From Oligoflexus sp. (GTDB taxonomy: Bacteria > Bdellovibrionota_B > Oligoflexia > Oligoflexales > Oligoflexaceae), in assembly GCA_014378195.1 (NCBI GenBank), contig JACMOC010000017.1, forward strand, positions 217,206 through 281,205: 64,000 nucleotides of DNA. The letters are read 5' to 3'. A model generated the notes under the pieces. That model worked only from the letters and a program-made list of their open reading frames with translations, was not told where the DNA came from and made no database searches. Positions 55,786 to 63,630 of the stretch are shown in pieces; the first letter of the stretch is position 1; each line of letters begins with the position of its first letter. Made by a program: the position numbers and the translations under genes.

Positions 55786-56697
55786 CTAATTCGTGCGGGT
55801 CAATTCCCTATGCAGCCCTTCGAAATCGGGACGCTTCTCAGCGTGATTCTGGCTGAAGGATTGCATTAAGATCTCATTGCATTGGCGCAGTGCCGCTATC
55901 TTTTTTTTATTGATCAGACTGTTATCAGCTCTTAACATCGCCACACATCCGCACATACTGGTCGCCAGACGCACCAGCTCTGCTTGTCCGAGCATTTCTC
56001 CTAGACGCTCTACGGATTTCCATACACGAAGGAGATGACCAAGATCCCATGAAAAACTTTTCCCACGATCGAGCCAGTCGAGCGATTTACAGCAGGTCTT
56101 CATCATCTCACATGCGGTAATCCTTAAGTCTTCAGATGGCTTGCCGGTAATACCAGGTTCGATTGCGTTGTCATTGAAATCACCCTGAAAAGATCTTTGG
56201 ATAGCACGCATTTCGGTAGTACTGGATAACATTAACTCTGAGTCGGGCATTGATTTTGTGAGCGAACTATGAATAAATTCCGAGGAAGAATCTTCATTTT
56301 TTCCTTCTGATACAAGCAGGCTACTGGCGTAACGCGATGCTTGCTCTAGCATCCTATAAAAGTCTGCCTCACGTACCGGCTTTTGAATATAATCATAAGC
56401 ACCGTTGCTGAAAGCCTGGATCGTGGTGTCTTTATCTGCGTAAGCAGTTAGAAATATAAATGCGCATTTTGATCCTTTACTGCGAACCAATCGCAAAAAG
56501 TCGAGCCCTGACAATTTTGGCATGAAAAGATCACTGAAAATAATATCAACTGATTTATGCTTTATAATTTCAGATGCTTCTAAGCCATCACCTGCCGTGT
56601 AAACCTCGAAGCCCTTCGTACCTGCCTGATAAGCTAACAAATCTCTTGTATCGATCAGATCATCGACGATCAAAACTTTCAACTTCGATGCTGCCAT
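55786..56697 (-). CDS. Response regulator with unknown C-terminal domain
   Basis: A 303-residue protein. Residues 1-120 form a complete receiver: acidic pair DD at 12-13, phospho-acceptor Asp 56 in IIFSDLFMPKLSG, Thr 84 and Lys 106 in IQKPVRE. Residues 150-303 are a mostly helical domain (ACEMMKTCCKSLDWL, LGHLLRVWKSVERL) that could be Hpt- or scaffold-like, but no Hpt His motif is visible. No DNA-binding HTH is present, so output is probably protein-protein. It is the last gene of the operon, 50 nt after the CheY-like gene. Confidence 0.75.
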   Translation of the reverse strand: MAASKLKVLIVDDLIDTRDLLAYQAGTKGFEVYTAGDGLEASEIIKHKSVDIIFSDLFMPKLSGLDFLRLVRSKGSKCAFIFLTAYADKDTTIQAFSNGAYDYIQKPVREADFYRMLEQASRYASSLLVSEGKNEDSSSEFIHSSLTKSMPDSELMLSSTTEMRAIQRSFQGDFNDNAIEPGITGKPSEDLRITACEMMKTCCKSLDWLDRGKSFSWDLGHLLRVWKSVERLGEMLGQAELVRLATSMCGCVAMLRADNSLINKKKIAALRQCNEILMQSFSQNHAEKRPDFEGLHRELTRTN

Positions 56698-56747
56698 CTT
56701 TTAGCCTTTCATACATCACAGACGTTAAGGATTGAAAAATGATGATG

Positions 56748-57149
56748 TTACAAATCAAACATTTCGGTGATTCTTTGTACAAGAATATCTTTTTGTAGGG
56801 GCTTCGTAATATAGTCATTAGCACCAGCTTTGATGGCTTGTAATGTTTGGTCACATCCAGCAAGGCCTGATACCATTATGAAAGGCATTTTGCGCAGTTT
56901 GTCATCTGCCCTCATTTTTTGTAGTAACTCGAGTCCGGTGAGGTGAGGCATCTGCCAATCAGATATTACGAGGTCGACTGATGCGTTGTTTTCCGCTGCA
57001 GAATTCAACTCTAGCCAAGCTTGCCTTCCATCATAAGTTACGCTCAAGTTTTCAAAACCAAAATGGTTTTTGAGGGTCGTCCGCATTTGTTCCGCAACAT
57101 CGATATCATTTTCAATAATCATAATGCGGGTAGAGCCATTAAGCGGCAT
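56748..57149 (-). CDS. Single-domain CheY-like response regulator
   Basis: A 133-residue stand-alone receiver: acidic ENDID at 13-17, Asp 64 in VISDWQMPHLTG, Ser 94 and Lys 116 in ITKPLQ. All phosphorylation residues are present, and there is no output domain, so it likely relays phosphate from the upstream hybrid kinase or binds a partner. 39 nt separate it from the kinase gene. Confidence 0.85.
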   Translation of the reverse strand: MPLNGSTRIMIIENDIDVAEQMRTTLKNHFGFENLSVTYDGRQAWLELNSAAENNASVDLVISDWQMPHLTGLELLQKMRADDKLRKMPFIMVSGLAGCDQTLQAIKAGANDYITKPLQKDILVQRITEMFDL

Positions 57150-57188
57150 ATTTATACTCTTTTGCTGAATTTTTAAGCCAATTGATGT

Positions 57189-58718
57189 CTATTCTTGATG
57201 AAATTTTTCGTGCAGTTTTGTGACCAGAAGCTCGTCGAGAAGATCCAACGCAAATGGCTTTTGTAGAATAAAATCTATTTTCCTTGTTTTTTCCAAAATG
57301 AATAGCTCCTCATTGTGCCTCGAACTCATTGCACAAAAGACCCCACTGAACAAAGTTCTTGCCTCTTTTATAAAAGAAATTTCGTCATATGGATAAAGAT
57401 CCTCCTCGCAAATTACGCAGTTTATACGTTCGTGACCGAGAATCTTCAGCGCATATTGAGCGGAAGTCGCACGTATCACTTTTCCACCTCTGGTCCCAAG
57501 ATACCGTTCAATTTTAATGATTAAATCCGTGCCGTCCCCAACAAGAAGAATATTTTTGCTAGTGAGCGGCAAAACAGTTTCATTTTCAGTCAGATTTTGT
57601 ACGGTTCCGTCATGGATCTGAAAATCTAGTTTGAATGTCGTTCCTAGGCCTATCTCTGAGCTAAAGTCGATTTTTATACCATTTGAATTAGCGAGGCGCT
57701 TAGCAATGGAAAGACCCAACCCAGCACCAGCGCCCACGGGCTTTGTTGATACAAATGAACCGAATATCCGATCCTGAATGGATTTGTCGATGCCATTACC
57801 GGAATCGATAACTGAAAGTTGGACAGAGCCATCCTTGAGAGTACTTGAGAAGCGTAGCTCCCGCCTTGGCACGGATTCCATAGCTTGTGCAGCGTTTTTC
57901 ATAAGTATTAAGAGAATTTGTCCAATCTCGCTGGTGTTAACCCAAATAAAGGGAAGGTCTTTAGTAAAGTCCTTAAAAATTAAGATTTTTTTCGCATCAA
58001 GATAGCCTCTGAGAAGCTGCAAAGACTCATCGATGATGCTCGCTAGGCTACTGAAGCTTTTTGAATTAGTAGATAAACGGCCGTAGTGTTGAATACTCGT
58101 TATTATATTTTCCATAAGCTGAACGGAAGCCTTGGCGTGGCTAAAACGCTGAATTCCATTCGATGAGAAGCTACAATCAGGATCGATTTCTATCAATTTA
58201 AGGCAGGCGTGAATTGACGCTACCGCATTTGTAAGTTCGTGGGCTAACATGGCAGTCGTCTCCCCCAGGCTTGCCAAACGAGCCTCACGAAGGGCCTTCT
58301 GCTCGTTTCGTATCTCTTCAGTAATGTCTATGGAATGTACAAGAGCAAGTAATTCTGGCTCCTTCTGAACTATGAACGAGCGGATCCAAAAGTCTCTTAG
58401 TTCGCCGTTCTTCACAAACATCTTAAGCTTTTCTTGGGCAAAGCCATCTGACTCAAGCCTTTGAAAAGAAGCAAACAACTTGTTCATTTCTTCAGGTGGA
58501 TAAAGCTTATCGATCGGCGTCTCTTGAAGTTCTTTAAGCGTATATCCTGTCCCCTCAAATCCTGCTCGGTTAGTAGTCAGGATCAAGCTTCGCGACAGCG
58601 AAAAAAGATTCATGACATCACGGCAATTGTCGAAAATATGGTCAAAATTATGTATTAACGCATCAAGTGTTTGTGAGTTCTCGAAGCTCGCCTCGTTCTC
58701 TTTGTACAAGGTTGTCAT
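57189..58718 (-). CDS. PAS sensor histidine kinase with degenerate C-terminal receiver
   Basis: A 509-residue kinase from ATG 58718 (MTTLYKEN), which has GGGAG about 10 nt upstream; ATG 58805 lacks a site and would overlap the previous gene. A PAS domain (about residues 10-110, GTGYTLKELQETPIDKLY) is followed by the HisKA-type H-box AMLAHELTNAV (His about 160), HATPase blocks NAAQAM, VIDSGNGID and AGAGLGLSIAKRL, then a receiver-like tail from about residue 388. In the tail the phospho-acceptor position reads CVICEED (Glu instead of Asp) while Lys in ILQKPF is kept, so it is probably unphosphorylated. No transmembrane segment: a cytoplasmic sensor, fitting a diffusible ligand. Confidence 0.85.
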   Translation of the reverse strand: MTTLYKENEASFENSQTLDALIHNFDHIFDNCRDVMNLFSLSRSLILTTNRAGFEGTGYTLKELQETPIDKLYPPEEMNKLFASFQRLESDGFAQEKLKMFVKNGELRDFWIRSFIVQKEPELLALVHSIDITEEIRNEQKALREARLASLGETTAMLAHELTNAVASIHACLKLIEIDPDCSFSSNGIQRFSHAKASVQLMENIITSIQHYGRLSTNSKSFSSLASIIDESLQLLRGYLDAKKILIFKDFTKDLPFIWVNTSEIGQILLILMKNAAQAMESVPRRELRFSSTLKDGSVQLSVIDSGNGIDKSIQDRIFGSFVSTKPVGAGAGLGLSIAKRLANSNGIKIDFSSEIGLGTTFKLDFQIHDGTVQNLTENETVLPLTSKNILLVGDGTDLIIKIERYLGTRGGKVIRATSAQYALKILGHERINCVICEEDLYPYDEISFIKEARTLFSGVFCAMSSRHNEELFILEKTRKIDFILQKPFALDLLDELLVTKLHEKFHQE

Positions 58719-58779
58719 TTCTTCGATGCTCCCTCTACTAATTTTAAGGGTATTAATGTGTTGGACATCCACAATGAGG

Positions 58780-59199
58780 CTAGGAAATATTGCGTTCGGA
58801 CGCATAGGAGTCTTGCAGTCTATTGTCCATTAACGCTTGCCGCGCGACAATAGTTTCGGTGACAAAAGCTGCTAAGTTACCCACAGTGGAGCCTTCCGAG
58901 ATAAAAGATGCGGCACCACTCAGAATAAGATTACCGATAAGCGGCTCACAATCTAGGGCTCCCACAAATATCGTCGGAAGTTCTGCGGCAATGGAAGCGC
59001 AAACTTTAAGAGCGGATGGATTGTAATCTCTCTCCTGTTTGGCCAGCTCTATAACCGCTCCATCGTAGTGCTGAGCCAGGGCTTCGCAAAAAACTTCACT
59101 TATTTGTTGCTCCACGAGGTCGAAGTTTTTCAATTCTTCACTAGCGCACGTGGGTTTTTGATAGTCTGATAGCCTTACAAAGAGTATCTTTTTTTTCAT
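58780..59199 (-). CDS. Pseudo-receiver protein of unknown function
   Basis: A 139-residue protein. ATG 59199 has AAAGGAGG ahead of it and overlaps the LuxC-like stop (ATGA). The strand order KILFVRLS, GAVIEL, TIFVGAL and GAASFISEG resembles a receiver fold, but the acidic pocket, the phospho-acceptor Asp and the C-terminal Lys are all missing (ELAK and SEG instead). It could bind a small ligand or regulate the kinase by docking. I recognise no family. Position between biosynthesis and kinase genes is suggestive. Confidence 0.55.
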   Translation of the reverse strand: MKKKILFVRLSDYQKPTCASEELKNFDLVEQQISEVFCEALAQHYDGAVIELAKQERDYNPSALKVCASIAAELPTIFVGALDCEPLIGNLILSGAASFISEGSTVGNLAAFVTETIVARQALMDNRLQDSYASERNIS

Positions 59200-60659
59200 A
59201 GTGATGCCTCCTTTAAATTGTCGCAATTTAGGACTTTAAGGTCATTCAGTTCAACAGTGCTACGCCTAACCAGATCAAGGCCAAAGTAAGATCCCTGATG
59301 GGGTAAAAGTTGCTTAACTCGCGCTGTAACTCCGGTTTTCAAAAACCGATACGAGTCTAGCCTTTGTTGAATATCGTTGAATTCCTCGTCATTGCCAAAA
59401 ACTGTGACGGCTGTCCAGGCTTCACGATGGTTCTTTTTCAAGGCATCGAGAGCCAGGCTTTGAACTTCCGTGAAATTATCAACTGCTATGAGCGCCAGTA
59501 ACGTCCCGGGAAACTCACTGTAAAGACAAGGTGTCAGCTGGGGAACGTCGGCAAGGATCACAACATCCATATGTTTCTGGTGAATTTCACCATAAGCCAC
59601 TCGCCCACCAAAACTCTTAATGCCTATTATGAGGGCATTTCGCTCTGTGGGATCAATGCAACCTAGGTGGCTTGAGGCACACAGAGGATCACCTCCCTTT
59701 AGGAGCTTCGATCTTTCGACGAGCTTGGCAAGGAGCTCACTATAACAAGCGCGCATAACGAACACAGGACCTGCCGAAAGACAAAAACGCCCATTCCCAA
59801 GACGGGCGGCTTCAATCAGCTCGTCGGCAGCACTATCGAGGTTGGTATGGGGCGTTACGATCGCCAAGGGTAAACCGGTTCCATAGCGACGCGCGCGACG
59901 TTGTATCTCGTCCCAATCATCGGTTCCAGGTTCGGCCACATCTTTGATAAGGTCGCGAAAAGTTTCGTTCGAGGAAAATACCAGAAACTGAGAGACATTC
60001 GCAATTATCTGCTTATTTAGAACTCGGCTTTGATCACTCTGGCTCGGCCAGCGCACAAGTTGACCATAATGTGCTAATCGATTCTCGTACAAAATCTCGT
60101 AAGCAAGATGAGTAACAGCGTCGCGCCAGCTAGGACGAAGAATAAGATGGGTTCCCGAAAGCATTGCATGGCATATAGTTACCATTGCAGGAGGTCCGTC
60201 CATTGTTGAAGCGCAGAACAAGGCCGCTTTTCCCTTTGAACGCCACTGAAGGCTATCATTCGAACCAGGCAAACGTTGGATTCCCGAGCGGCTAGCAAAC
60301 ATTACCTCGGCTAACACATCTAGGCTGTTAGCCCACGCTTCGTTGACATTGCACATCCACTCCGAATCCGCCGCGATATAACCGCGAAACAACGCGAGAC
60401 CCCAGGCGATGTCTGCAGAGCGCTTCGAATACTCAGACATTAGAAACCGCGCATCTTCTATACGTTGCGCCATGGGAATCAAGGAAACCTTCTTTTGGCT
60501 CTCCTCGCCAAAACGTAGGGCCGAACGTAGCTGCACTCCGCTTGTTTCCGATACCGGCAGTGAAACGCTGCCGTCGAGCGAATTGATGCGAGGTGAAATC
60601 GCTAAATCAGGCAGGATTTCTTTGCCAGCGATAAAGGTCGAAAGTCTTTCTATTCCCAT
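59196..60659 (-). CDS. LuxC-like acyl-CoA/acyl-thioester reductase
   Basis: A 487-residue member of the LuxC/aldehyde dehydrogenase superfamily, expected to reduce an activated acyl group to an aldehyde with NADPH. LFCASTMDGPPAMVTICHAMLSGTHLILRPS is the nucleotide-binding region, in pieces, and NGRFCLSAGPVFV contains the catalytic Cys (about residue 293). The N-terminal ~80 residues are family-typical but diverged. It overlaps the upstream fusion gene by 10 nt and the pseudo-receiver by 4, so dosage is coupled. No LuxD or LuxAB luciferase genes are present, so bioluminescence is not implied. Confidence 0.82.
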   Translation of the reverse strand: MGIERLSTFIAGKEILPDLAISPRINSLDGSVSLPVSETSGVQLRSALRFGEESQKKVSLIPMAQRIEDARFLMSEYSKRSADIAWGLALFRGYIAADSEWMCNVNEAWANSLDVLAEVMFASRSGIQRLPGSNDSLQWRSKGKAALFCASTMDGPPAMVTICHAMLSGTHLILRPSWRDAVTHLAYEILYENRLAHYGQLVRWPSQSDQSRVLNKQIIANVSQFLVFSSNETFRDLIKDVAEPGTDDWDEIQRRARRYGTGLPLAIVTPHTNLDSAADELIEAARLGNGRFCLSAGPVFVMRACYSELLAKLVERSKLLKGGDPLCASSHLGCIDPTERNALIIGIKSFGGRVAYGEIHQKHMDVVILADVPQLTPCLYSEFPGTLLALIAVDNFTEVQSLALDALKKNHREAWTAVTVFGNDEEFNDIQQRLDSYRFLKTGVTARVKQLLPHQGSYFGLDLVRRSTVELNDLKVLNCDNLKEASL

Positions 60660-62815
60660 TTTTGGCAGCCTCCTTGTAACTTTTCCTCGATGTCGAGGAC
60701 TCGAGCGATTTCACTTATCCGCGGAGTTGTCCGTCCGCATCCGCAAGGTTCTTCACTGTATGTGGCCATATCTCCCACCACATAGCGGAAGAGTTGAGTA
60801 CCAAGCGTTGGTGCGATGCCAGCTGGCCCAGATGAACCGATGCGACTGACAGCAACGAGTCCTCTCTCGCCGTTACGCACTTGGCAGCCTTTTGAATCGA
60901 TGACTTCGACAAAGACATGACCTTGGCAAAGGTGAAAACTACTCGGGTCTATGTCGCATGACACAGCGTCTGGCAAGGCTTCGGTGCTTCCATAAAAGTT
61001 GACTATCACCTCGATCCCTTGCTCTTTTAGTTCAGCGGCGAGATCCGCTTCCAGGACGGTGCTAGAGATGATCAGCCCGCGAATTCCAAACTTCCTAATG
61101 AAGTCTGGATCGATCGATAAAAAGTCTTCGAGACTGCCGCCTTTGCCACTGCCGCCCTTCGGGGTAATGACGAGCACTGTAGCTTTGGTGCGACGGATTT
61201 CGTCGAGGGCTTCAGCGTCGGTGCTACGGAAGTGTCGTGCGAAGGGAGTCGCTCCTAATTGCCGGATAGCATCATCGAAAATTGGGCCGGAGACGTGTCC
61301 TTGGTTATAACCATTCCAGATTACATTTGGTTTCAATGCAGCAATCGGATCAAGAAAGCGTTTCACTGTTTCTAGGGATGCATGCCAGTCGGCGAGTTTC
61401 CATGCTATAGAAACGGGAGTGCCGGTTGTACCCCCTGTGCTTCGAACAACATGAAATGGCCCGCTATTTTTCGGTAATAGAGCTCCGTGCTCGAGAAGCC
61501 TCATGGTTTTTTTGTCGAGCAATGGCAACTGTTCGAAAATTTTTCGTGTTAATGGTTTTGCTTGCAATAAAGATGGAGGCAAACGATCATGCCAGAAATA
61601 AACATATTCACTTGCGAAGCGCAGCTGTTGCTGAAGAAGCTTTAAAAGACAATGATCAAGTTCATCTGAACCCATTGAATCCCACCTTCGATCGGCAAAA
61701 TTTGGGGGCATTTCTACTGTGGTTGCTACCTTAACTGGGGAGTGAACCCGGAATTCGCGAAGAGATATAGACGTTTCAATTTGAGGGGCTGCACCAATCA
61801 ATAACGTAGACGGCGGCACCGGTGAATACATAGTCTCGACGGGCAGCCCTGCGTTGTGTAGCATGGTCGCGTATTCCGTCAGAGAATAGCTGTCCCCTCC
61901 ATGATTTTGAAGTAGCATATTCACTGCAAAAATCAACCCGTAATATGGCCCTGATTTTTCATTATTCAAACAGTATTCGTTGATAACGACTTTCCCACCG
62001 GGTCGCAGTACTTTAGCAACACGCTTTAGTAGGCATTCAATAGACTCAACCGATTCCTGATGTAAAATATGGGAGAGGATGACGACATCGTAGTATTCGT
62101 TATCCCAGACATCACTGAAAATTGTGCCAGAAATAGTATTGAAGCGTGCGCTATGACCCATCTCGAAGGCGCGCTTCTTGGCTACTTCGTTGACATGTGG
62201 CCAGTCGACCTGATCAACATGCGCATCTGGGAAAAATTTTAAACACGCGTGACCAAACACACCTGAACCTCCAGCTAGATCCAAGATTCTATCGACTGGA
62301 AAGGATTTGCTTTTCAAAAGTCGCCAAAGACTTTGCGCAACATCTTCGCTTAGAGGAGCTATTGCCTGGGTTAAGATCTTCCAGAATTCCGCTTGATCCT
62401 TGTCTGTCCGTTGTTCGGCCAATGGCGAGCCTTGACGGACTGTTTCAGTTAAGGTTCCCCACGTTTTCTGCCCTATCTTCTCGAGCATCAAAAGCCCTTC
62501 GCCCAAATACTGCGGACTCTTTTTTACCAAGAATCGACGAACACTAGGGGTATTCCGATAAGTCTGATTTAATGAGCTTTTCTCTAAAAGTTCTATAGCA
62601 CACAGGCCGCCTAGCAGTTTTTCGGCGCTTCGTAGGGAAATATGAAGTGATTCTGCAATTTCCTCCACGTGCATGCCGCTTTCGCCTCGACGCTCAAGGT
62701 AGGAAAATACTTCGAGTTCGATTGCTGCTCTGAAAATAGCAGTTGCTCTATAGGAGGCCGCTACCCGCAGTACGTGAGCGAGATCGGTAGCTACTTTTTG
62801 AGTATTAAGGGACAT
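60650..62815 (-). CDS. Methyltransferase-adenylating enzyme fusion (O-MT + PaaK/LuxE-like)
   Basis: A 721-residue fusion. Residues 1-105 are a winged-helix dimerisation domain of type-2 O-methyltransferases, 170-345 the SAM domain (DLAGGSG at 179-185, LSHILHQES), and about 370-721 an adenylate-forming domain with STGGTTGTP near 459, NFYGSTEA near 607, GDMATY near 681 and CGCGR at 691-695, as in phenylacetate-CoA ligase and LuxE. The order predicts activation of a carboxylate, methylation at some step, and handoff to the LuxC-like reductase encoded next. Whether MT or ligase acts first is unknown. First gene of a six-gene operon; AAGGA lies before ATG. Confidence 0.85.
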   Translation of the reverse strand: MSLNTQKVATDLAHVLRVAASYRATAIFRAAIELEVFSYLERRGESGMHVEEIAESLHISLRSAEKLLGGLCAIELLEKSSLNQTYRNTPSVRRFLVKKSPQYLGEGLLMLEKIGQKTWGTLTETVRQGSPLAEQRTDKDQAEFWKILTQAIAPLSEDVAQSLWRLLKSKSFPVDRILDLAGGSGVFGHACLKFFPDAHVDQVDWPHVNEVAKKRAFEMGHSARFNTISGTIFSDVWDNEYYDVVILSHILHQESVESIECLLKRVAKVLRPGGKVVINEYCLNNEKSGPYYGLIFAVNMLLQNHGGDSYSLTEYATMLHNAGLPVETMYSPVPPSTLLIGAAPQIETSISLREFRVHSPVKVATTVEMPPNFADRRWDSMGSDELDHCLLKLLQQQLRFASEYVYFWHDRLPPSLLQAKPLTRKIFEQLPLLDKKTMRLLEHGALLPKNSGPFHVVRSTGGTTGTPVSIAWKLADWHASLETVKRFLDPIAALKPNVIWNGYNQGHVSGPIFDDAIRQLGATPFARHFRSTDAEALDEIRRTKATVLVITPKGGSGKGGSLEDFLSIDPDFIRKFGIRGLIISSTVLEADLAAELKEQGIEVIVNFYGSTEALPDAVSCDIDPSSFHLCQGHVFVEVIDSKGCQVRNGERGLVAVSRIGSSGPAGIAPTLGTQLFRYVVGDMATYSEEPCGCGRTTPRISEIARVLDIEEKLQGGCQKWE

Positions 62816-63067
62816 GAAATCCTTCTCCAGGCTATTATTTAAACATGGCGGTTTGCTGCGGCAACTATATCCTAGCCGAATAGGTTTGCTTCTGCATTCA
62901 GCGAAGAAGCGAGCTGTGCAATGGAATGTTGGTCAATTTATTCGCTTAAACATTTTTACAAAATATCGACCGTTTGGCGAACTTTAAATGTTCTTTGCTA
63001 GTTTGGGGGATGGTAAGGATTTTTGCTTTTTCCGCCGTTTGGCCTTGGAAGCCTTGCAGTACAATCT
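62816..63067. promoter_or_regulatory. Upstream region of the signal-synthesis operon with TTAAACAT repeats
   Basis: 252 nt between the operon start and the Tn3 debris. TTAAACAT occurs at 62839-62846 and 62946-62953, and the inverted TTTAAATGTT at 62983-62992, possible regulator sites. GGGGG at 63005-63009 could be a Tn3-type end, but the sequence after it does not match known 38-bp ends well. No clear sigma-70 pair. Confidence 0.35.
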
Positions 63068-63630
63068 TTACAAGTCCATTGCTGCACCAAAATTCTGATA
63101 TGACACAGGGTCAGGCACCTTGTCAAGATTGAGCGTATAGTTCCCAAATCAGTTGATAGCTCGCGCCTATACGGAGACATAGCCGCCAGGGCTTCCTGAC
63201 TAAATTCATGACCTTCCCCTTTAAGAAATATTAGCACCTTGCTCATTTCGTTGACCGTTTGCAAAATAGCAACGCTTGCAACAAGGTGGTTATATTTGAT
63301 GACCTTTCTCTTCTCATCTCGGTCATTTTCTGCAATGATACCGCCACCCCCGAATGACACCGATTGGGAGAAGCCGTTGAAAGCTTCGCTTTCGTTTGTG
63401 AACGCTTGAATCGTTCGTCTCAGCTCAGGATCGCCGATAGAGGACAGGAGAAAGATCGTACGGATGACACGACCAAGTTCGCGGAACGCGAAATAAACCT
63501 TGTTTTTGCGGCTCTGTGTGCCGTGTCGTCTCAGGACCGTCGCTGCTGTTACATGCCCGGCCTTTATCGAAATGGCAATCCTGAGCATATCGGAGAAGTG
63601 CTTTTCAATGAGATCCCAATCAATAGTGAG
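63068..63630 (-). pseudogene. Tn3-family transposase TnpA C-terminal fragment
   Basis: Matches the Tn3 TnpA C-terminus: WDLIEKHFSDMLRIAISIKAGHV, TQSRKNKVYFAFRELGRVIRTIFLLSSIGDPELRR, SFGGGGIIAENDRDEKRKVIKYNHLVA in pieces, and AAMSPYRRELS. A one-base deletion near 63145 shifts the frame; restored, it reads FGNYTLNLDKVPDPVSYQNF to a stop at 63068. Without the repair the frame ends at 62998. The front two-thirds are missing. Joined in frame at about 63630 to an IS66 fragment. Confidence 0.8.

Noticed and set aside
59196..62815. A bioluminescence (lux) operon
   Set aside because: LuxC- and LuxE-like domains are present, but LuxA, LuxB and LuxD are not, and a methyltransferase is fused to the LuxE-like part.
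63005..63042. 38-bp Tn3 terminal inverted repeat
   Set aside because: It begins GGGG, but the following bases do not fit the ACG-TAAG ending seen in most Tn3-family ends.
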